From: Urechis unicinctus
Lineage: Eukaryota > Annelida > Polychaeta > Xenopneusta > Urechidae
Direction of reading: 5' to 3'
Assembly (NCBI GenBank): GCA_034190875.2
Contig: CM067356.1
Span: 51,137,263-51,201,262, forward strand
Length of the DNA stretch: 64,000 bases
Position numbers and translations under genes: made by a program. Under the pieces are notes generated by a model, which saw only the letters and a list, made by a program, of their open reading frames with translations, made no database searches and was not told the origin of the DNA. Shown in pieces: positions 57,101 to 64,000 of the stretch. Numbering within the stretch: the first letter of the stretch is position 1; the number at the start of each line of letters is the position of its first letter.

Positions 57101-58710
57101 GTCACTGCTGCTCTCATCATCACAGAACTCCTCTTCTGCTATAGGAGCACATAGCCATGGCTTAATGCCATGTTTTTGTATCCGATCTAACGTAGCCCAG
57201 CTGACACGCCTGGCTAACTCTTGTGGGAACTCCCTGCACAGCAATGATGAGCATTCATGCTAATGAGGGACATTACAATGGGTTGGAATAACAACCAGGA
57301 AGTGGGAATCAATTCAAGGGACAGACTGCTTTTGCCCACCTGCCTTCCAAGAAACATATTTGAACTGGTGACTTGGCAAGAACACAAGTCAATAAAAGTC
57401 TGAGGATTCATGACTGCAATAATGTGTGAACACTCAGGCATTTATAGCCTAGTACAGAGAGAACATATCAGCTTAAGAGTTACCCTGCACCAATCAGTGA
57501 CATCACAACTTTCATAATGTTGGCCACATGTATAAAACCTGAATTATAATCACTAGTTCAGTCAAAATAATCATTTTAAAGAAATCTGGATACATGCTTA
57601 TACTGTTAAACAGCGACATTTTGACCAATCGTAAAAAGTCAGTTACCATTTAACCCTACAGAAAGTAAATGTTCTTGAGTGAGCTATAAATAATTTATAG
57701 CTCACTCAAGAACATTTGCTTTCTGTAGGGTTTTATCCCACTTTTCCATCACAGAGTTTGTATTAATATTTTTTGCACTGTTATGGCAGAAGTGACTTAA
57801 AACGTTGCAGTAGTGAAGTAAGGCAAAGAAACTCTTCCTCTGACAGTGTCCGCCCTATTTACTACTTTTGATCTCTCACATCTGTGCTGTAGAAGTTGGC
57901 ATCAGATTATCAAAACACCAGGGGCGAGTGCCTTGCCAATAGTGATGTCCTGCAGTGTTCAAAACTAATCATACACAATGCCAACACTCAACATACATAT
58001 GAAGAATGACGGGCTATGCTGGAGGGCAAACAAGGTGTAGAGATTTTCCCTTCAGAACGGTTCAGTTTGCAAAAATTCTGGATTATTATTCATAGGGTGG
58101 TCGAACGACGCGCCGATTTTGTTTGGACAAGCCGTTTTGGTGCCATTTGGTGCTCTGGTGGAACTGGCAGCCGACAGCAAACCATCAAATGGCAGACATT
58201 GCTGTTTAGATATGTTGTGAATAAAGATAAGTTCTTTCATATGATATCAAAATCAATCATATAGGCGAATGGGAATAATGCGTTAATATTACCCATAATA
58301 TTGTGGCGGTATTTATGTGGTTGACAGAAACTTGTCGCACGGGTTGAATATTCATAAGAATTACATTTGAATGACAGAATATTAAAGAAAAATGAAAACG
58401 ACATCCTAATCTGAGTGAATGGCATTTAAATCGATATTTAAAAGATGTAAAATGTGATTTTCTGCCTTACACCCAGATGACTCGCAGGTGTTATAACCAA
58501 TTCACCCCATTCACTCGGCTTCGGGAACATGATACTGTCCCGACCGGTCAAATATTCAGCCCATAGCCCTCCGACAAACCAACCATATCACAAGCAGCTG
58601 AAAACAAGCCCGCACGAAAATTCCTTTCCGCGTGGACTTTGGTAAAGCACGCTGTCGTCAGCCAGAATTTCAGCGAGTAACAACTCGTTAAGGTACTCTG
58701 AATTAGTCAT
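51183..58710 (-). CDS. PPM1E: PPM1E/PPM1F-type PP2C serine/threonine phosphatase
   Basis: Exons: 58592-58710 (tentative, MTNSEYLNELLLAEIL), 57043-57233, 56595-56800, 56159-56362, 55873-56016, 52714-52807, then 52623 leftward. Phases agree. PP2C motifs in order: VRNTRRKMEDRH, YYGVFDGHGGVEAA (metal-binding Asp), RSGCTALI, VAWCGDSQALL, RVNGTLSVSRAIG, LACDGLWD and DNITVMVVFL. A long acidic/basic tail follows. The family (POPX phosphatases) dephosphorylates PAK kinases and CaMKs. The tail frame stops at 51920, but a second open frame covers 51183-51932. Joining them through a 110-nt intron (51925-52034) or a one-base change in a G5T5 run would give about 762 residues, near the length I recall for human PPM1E; without it, 553. 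The last 750 bp are included on that inference. Tail-to-tail with TRIM37. Confidence 0.88.
53151..54874. mobile_element. non-autonomous hAT-like element in a PPM1E intron
   Basis: The ends are inverted: the left begins CAGGGCTAGAAATTA and the right reads TAATTTCGAGCCCTG, a match of 14 of 15. AGCTTCA occurs across the left boundary and directly after the right one, so a target duplication of about 8 bp is possible, though not perfect. CAGGG termini are typical of hAT elements. Sub-terminal CCGGCC and CGGGCGGG blocks and internal echoes of GACCCATTGGTATACC are seen. No transposase ORF. Confidence 0.6.
54987..55872. repeat. 28-bp minisatellite abutting the PPM1E exon 5 splice donor
   Basis: About 31 copies of TAGTCTACTGACCTCATTCT plus CTCATTCA. 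On the gene's strand each unit reads ...ATGAG|GTCAGTAGACTA, and the unit bordering the exon contains the real donor (GAG|GTCAGT at 55873/55872). The array therefore repeats the gene's own 5' splice site. Variants include TTTG, ACGG and an extra T; one copy has GAACTC in place of GACCTC. Confidence 0.93.
57652..57732. repeat. 81-bp near-perfect hairpin
   Basis: 40-bp arms around a single central A at 57692, with one G-T mismatch (57666/57718). The left arm starts AACCCTACAGAAAGTAAATG. It lies in the first intron of the PPM1E-like gene. It may be a tiny palindromic transposon or an inverted duplication; no target duplication was recognised. Confidence 0.92.
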
Positions 58711-58799
58711 GGCTATTGCAGCAAGTGTGCAAGTTTCTAATGATGAGTTATTTATATAATTCTGGAATGAAATAAGTTGGGGTGCATGTGTCAATACTT

Positions 58800-60430
58800 A
58801 TCCCAATGCATGACATAGTCCCAAAAGCAGGGATATCAATATCTATTAAATGTGGCACTTCAAGAATAAGTCCATTATGTTGTCAAATATTAACGTTGCT
58901 ATAATTATGTGTGCTTCATTCTAATTTTGTACATATCAGGTCAGGTCAGGTCAAAGACATATTCATTGGTAGATTTGCAGATAGTGATAATAGTTTAAAA
59001 ACAGTACAAAGACTGAACATTCTGTTCCATGTTGCATTCTATTGATCCTAATCTTGACTCAAGTTAAAGAAGTTTATAAATATAATGGTATATTTGTTTC
59101 TCCGGTGAAAAGAGTGCTGAAATTTTGCTCTATGTTACATTCTGTTGACATTAACATATTTGCAATATTTTAACTCATTTTATGATTTCCACCCTTCGTT
59201 CAATATTTCTCATCAAATTGTATTTATTGCCAAAATATATGCCCTATATATATTAGGAAATAACTATATTTTGAGAACCAAAGCTCAATATTAAACATAC
59301 CCATTTCTTTTCTGTACTAGTCTGTGGTAAGTGATTATATGTTGCGGGATATGAAGTTGGTCGAGCATTCACATTTAACACAAAGGGATTGGGATTTTCC
59401 TGACTCTCTTCAAAGCACCAATTTCTCTTTAACTCACAAAGCCATGGAAGATAATTAGTGCTGATTTGTGCTTAGACTTCATTTTTTCAAAAAATAAACT
59501 TTTGATTTTATGTAATTTGGGTTCTCTGAGCATTACCTGGAGCTACGGTTATCCCAGGTAGTTACCTCGACTCACTCTTTTTTCCATTTTTGTTTCAGTC
59601 ATAACCCACAACAGATAACTACTTATCTAAGAGGTAAAGAGTCTGCCCGAATAGTCAAGTTTTCAACAAGTGCTGCAGTTATGTTGTATTGTTTGCTGTT
59701 TGTTAAATAAAGGTGTTTCATATATTTGCTTACAATTGTTTCAGTTAATGACCTTAATGTTGGCTAAGTGTTAATATAGTAAAGATGGGGTGGAATAATT
59801 GCTCATCATCAAATACAACCAGTCTATCTGTTAGCGCTTACAGCTAACAATAAACAAATATCAATAATACATAGTATGTTAGCAAACAGAAACACAACCA
59901 ATAGTTGACTGCTATGGCCATTTCATCCCTATAGTTAAGTACCCTGGCTTGAGTACCTACCTTGACATGGTGCCAGGACTCAACTTGCTGTGAAAAGGAA
60001 CCCTTATATTTTTTTCACCCATTTTCCCATAATGTGGTTTATAATTTGAGCATAACATCACTTGAGAGTACATTATACGTGATTTATAGGATAAAGGTAG
60101 GGTAAGATCAATCAGAAAGTAATATTTTTTATATTTACAGGCACTAAGTTTCAAATTAAGGGGGTAGGTGAGGCAAAGGGATGATAAATAATACTTAATG
60201 CTTTAAAGGTCATGTTTTAGATAGTTTGGTGTATAGGAGACATGTAGGTCCTAATTATTACCAAGTTTCAGACACGTAAGACAATTATCAGGCAAGCTAG
60301 CAAATATCAAGTTATAAATTGCCCATAATAAATATACAGGTTCCTCACAATATGCTAAAAGCTTACATCTATGTAGTAATAAGGTGTTCGAAAGATAACT
60401 AATGGTGAATGAGAGCATTAATGATTATGT
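58800..60430. other. upstream region of the PPM1E-like gene, no gene recognised
   Basis: AT-rich sequence with no convincing exon. A short AGGTC tandem (about 58938-58957) is the only local repeat noticed. The PPM1E promoter should lie at its left edge. Confidence 0.4.
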
Positions 60431-60439
60431 AGCATAAAC

Positions 60440-60540
60440 ATGACCTTTTTTATCAGGCCAAGCAGCTCAATGAAATCACATTTAAACTGCATGACCTTTT
60501 TTATCAGGCCAAGCAGCTCAATGAAATCACATTTAAACTG
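60440..60540. repeat. perfect tandem duplication, 51-bp period
   Basis: Two adjacent copies of a segment starting ATGACCTTTTTTATCAGGCC and ending CACATTTAAACTG, identical over about 50 bp. The identity implies a recent duplication. Confidence 0.9.
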
Positions 60541-60601
60541 TTACAAAGGCCATTTAGAGTCTAAATAATATATAACAGCTGTTTGAAAATACTTCATACA
60601 G

Positions 60602-60786
60602 GAAAGTGGAAGTTTTTGAGGCAGATGTACAAAGACGACCCCTTTTCGTGGACATACAATCTGCCATGGCAGCGCTTAATAACGGATGGTCCCACAACAA
60701 AACTGGATACAGTTTTGGAATGCTTACAAAGATACCTTCCCTGGGGTATCTACTTTGAAAAATTGATTGACCACCCTATTTTTTAG
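60602..60786 (+). CDS. candidate last exon, function unknown
   Basis: An acceptor-like ATACAG is followed by a 61-codon open stretch ending at TAG. It encodes KWKFLRQMYKDDPFSW and LQRYLPWGIYFEKLIDHP, with protein-like composition. I could not place it in a family. A loose likeness to the MYKDPKKW region of insect deoxynucleoside kinases is too weak to name. No upstream exon was linked to it. Confidence 0.25.
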
Positions 60787-61023
60787 TATTTGATTACAAT
60801 GAAACAAGCCGAAACTTAAACTGTTAAACCCAGATATGAAAATGAAACTAAACCAACGCTGTTGTATTGTTGATGGCTGAAATTAGCTCTTTTGAACCAA
60901 GTGGAGTTTGTGCTCCCTCTTGACACAACAAGGTAGTACCCGATCGACTGTTGGTCTGTTGCAGTGTTGCCTGTTGAGTGTTGGGCTAATTGAAATTATG
61001 AACAGATGAACCAGAGAACATAC

Positions 61024-61196
61024 TTCAGTTCCTGTTGACAAATGGCTAAGCATTCTCCAATGACATCATCTTCGTTCAAAGTATAATACTCGAGCTTGAA
61101 CAGAAGATCATCGGGAGCTGACTCAGGGGTGGTTTTATTAATATAATCCAACAAATATTTCTTATATTGCCTTTGGCTGTCATTCTTGGCGTCCAT
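61024..61196 (-). CDS. candidate first coding exon, function unknown
   Basis: CAAGATGG-context ATG, then 57 codons (MDAKNDSQRQYKKYLLDY... EDDVIGECLAICQQEL), then a GTATGT donor in phase 2. The composition looks protein-like and helical. No family was recognised, and no continuing exon was found downstream on minus. Confidence 0.28.
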
Positions 61197-61199
61197 CTT

Positions 61200-64000
61200 G
61201 AGAAACTGAGTGTTTATGGTTATATATCCACAGTTATTTCTTTTCAAGTACATCAAGAGTGATAGACATTATGATTACAATATTTATTCATTTTTTAACT
61301 TCTTCTGCGTGGACTGACATGTGGAAGATAAGTCGTTTTAAACTATATAGCCCGAGACAACACGTAAAGTTTCACTGGAATTACAAAGAAAATACTAAAA
61401 TGGGTAAAAAAATTGATAGCATCTCGTATGTGCATTAGTGGATCGATAAAACTGCGACAAATGTATTTTTGATAACCCGCTGACCATATGAATAATGTAA
61501 TTAAATTTTAACAGTTCAGCTAATTGGCGTTTTGAAATCAAGAAAGGTAAACAGAACATTTTTGGTGGTATAGTGTTGCAAATCTTACGTCGGAACCAAA
61601 GAAATCTTAAGTAGCAGATCGTCAATTGTTATAAAGAACCAAGGAGTTATAACCTTTAGTTAGGTCACTCCTTGAAAGAACGTAGTAAAATTGGACGATA
61701 AAGTGCCCTTCACAATCAACCGCTCAACTCCAGCAGTTTTATAGCCATTGGCCCTTGGGATTCTGATACACCGTGGACACGAAAGACAAATCCAAATTCT
61801 ATGTATTACAGTTAGCTTGATATAACCTTATGATTTGGTTATATTTAATCAATTGAACAATATTGACATTTTTTCCAAACAAGTTGAATATAATAATATA
61901 CTCAATTACTTATTATGTCATTACGGAAACTGTTAAGCAGCAACAATATGTATCTATGAAAGTAACAAAGGCAACACATTTATCACATTCGGCGAAATGG
62001 GCCCACACACAAAATGAGAGTGCCTCCTCCCTACATAAGCGCACACCATTTTGATGACTTCCGGTAAACCGAACTTGTGTGTATCTCGCATTCATATATA
62101 ATTTCAGGATAATTTGCGTCGCAAAGTTCCTGGTGAGAATTGTAAGTTAAGCTTGTATTTTGAGAATAGATCTTAATCAAAATACATATGTAGCTAACTC
62201 ATAAGTATTGAATAAATTCATCAAACTATTATTAAACGTTTACTAGACCAACTGCAACACCGCCAGTGCCTAGCCCAAAAGACCAACGTCAGGTTCTATT
62301 TATCACCTTGTCGGTCCAACAGATAGAGCTAAATTTTTTGGTCGATGCATTCGATCAACCCAGAACTCACCACTTTTTTCACGAAATATGCATGTTCTGA
62401 CGAGTTTCGGGCGATCAGTGTCGAAAGTTATTATCTAATTCGGTTCGAGATAATGTTTCATATTCCTATCGTCTGCGGAAAACTATATTTTCGATAACTT
62501 TCCAAGTTTACCGGTGATATTTTCTTCCGAAATACAAGCGCGGAGGACGATATCCCAGACAGCCCCAGAAACTTCCGATGTAAATAAGGCGGTGAGAACA
62601 TAGGCAAAAACTATTGCTGATAATTCCTGTCGCCTTTTCCCCAGGTTTTCGTTGCTTTCTTCGTGATTCGGCGACAGTGAATGTTAATGGCCTTTTCTAC
62701 ATGTTAGACAAGGTCATTTTAGCTTTTAGCTTCGTGCCACAAATGGTCCCCGTGAACCCGCGTCTTGTGAGCTGTCTCGCCTATGTTCCAATTGGTGTAT
62801 CCTCCCGCTGGTTAGTTTCCGCCGCCATGTTGCCAAGTCGGGCTCAGATATTACCGTTTGGTGTGTTTTAGGCCAAAATACTAATTCACAGGATACTGTT
62901 GTTGCTGAAATTCAGCTTCTGTTCCTATAAATGTTTGGTGAGTTGATTTTATTAGCTAAAACTAGGTAAAGCAGCGGAACTCTTGATAATTCCGTTGACT
63001 TATGTCGGGAATTACCGTTGGACGCCAGAACTAAGAGGGAGTGCATACTCCCGTACTTAGTTCGAAAGAGCTACCAGTGCCACACACAACAGCCTTCCTA
63101 CCACAGGCACAGGACGTTCACAGGTCAGGGATCACCGCTGACAAGATCAGTTCAGCCATTCAGAGGGTGCTTCAGTAACTCTCTCATATTTTTTCTTACA
63201 GCATATTTGATTGGTCAACCGTTATTGTGACCCTGTTCATGACACATTTAGCTATATTTAGAATGCTAAATTCCCTACCCGCGTCATTTTGGGAGTCTCC
63301 ATCAGCTGACTGTATGTCAACGCATGCGATCTTTTCCAGATTGTCGTGTCTTTGTTTCATCGTATCTTCTTTTAATTAAACAGTAGGGTATTAATTCTCC
63401 TTTCTCCCGATAAAATATTCATTCCTCTAGTCTTTTTAAGTAATTTTAATCAAATTGTATGTCCGCAACTTCAGGTATTGTGGAAATTATAAGTGTACCC
63501 GAGGTGCAAAGGTCGCCGTACGTCAAACGAAGGACGATGGCGTACTTAAATCGAGGTCTGGTTTAACAAATGAGAGTCTCAAGACAGTATTTGCTTCTTT
63601 TTAGTTTTTTGTTTACCAAATTCACAAAGGAGAATAGTCCTGTGGAATTATGAATAATATTAGCAGCCAGTAAAAATGCTACCAACACTGAAATGCTCTC
63701 TCAAAATGTTTCCATTTGTGTTCCTGTGAATTATCAAAATATGTTATTTTACTTGACTCAACTCGCACCTTAATTGACTTTGATTTCATCAACAACAATA
63801 TAAAGCATTTGATTCAAGTTATGTAACCATCATGTTTAGAAACGTAGAAAGTTATTTCTGTGTTGGATACAAAAAATCTATAAATGTATAATCCCACTTT
63901 CTAACGCTTTAAAATGTTTGATTGAAGATTAGGTACTGAACTGAATTCAGTTAATGAAATGAAAGCATGCAGATTAATGATCATTGTCTACAAAATGTGG
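61200..64000. other. AT-rich region, no gene recognised
   Basis: Scattered short ORFs only (for example 63018-63230 on plus, starting MDARTKRECILPY), without splice-consistent partners or known domains. I see no RNA gene or element with defined ends. Confidence 0.4.

Overview
The window is nuclear DNA of an invertebrate animal. Its genes have many short exons with GT-AG introns and lie among dispersed repeats, minisatellites and long (TA)n, (CT)n and (CAT)n tracts; there are no operons or bacterial signals. Five protein genes can be read with confidence. A TTD14-type gene, which I know from insects and other invertebrates but not from vertebrates, together with a TRIM37/PPM1E pair arranged as I recall it in vertebrates, suggests a deuterostome or lophotrochozoan. 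I cannot name the species.

Layout. Positions 1-8100 (+) hold RANBP1 (exons 2-6; exon 1 not found). Its introns carry eleven box C/D snoRNAs in two families: four SNORD43-like copies (family A) and seven copies of a second family (B) whose guide matches a conserved 28S rRNA stretch, plus one degraded family B relic. Positions 8100-14280 hold minisatellites, a perfect 44-bp palindrome and unrecognised sequence. A single-exon leucine-rich-repeat membrane protein lies at 14285-15751 (-). Positions 15900-22100 are intergenic repeats. A complete 13-exon TTD14 gene fills 22176-37986 (-), with an ankyrin-like ORF nested in its fourth intron and a candidate in-frame cassette exon. A 1.5-kb head-to-head interval follows, then TRIM37 in 21 exons at 39506-47947 (+). 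Tail-to-tail with TRIM37 is a PPM1E/PPM1F-type PP2C phosphatase at 51183-58710 (-). From 58.8 kb to the end the sequence is AT-rich, with only weak exon candidates.

How the genes relate. RANBP1 serves Ran-GTP transport and also acts as a snoRNA host gene. TRIM37 (E3 ubiquitin ligase) and PPM1E (phosphatase) are convergent neighbours, as I recall them on human chromosome 17q22, so this is probably an ancient gene pair. The most unusual features are the intronic snoRNA expansion and a minisatellite in PPM1E that has amplified the gene's own 5' splice site about 31 times. Exon borders were read by eye from splice signals, reading phase and remembered family sequences. No alignment was run.
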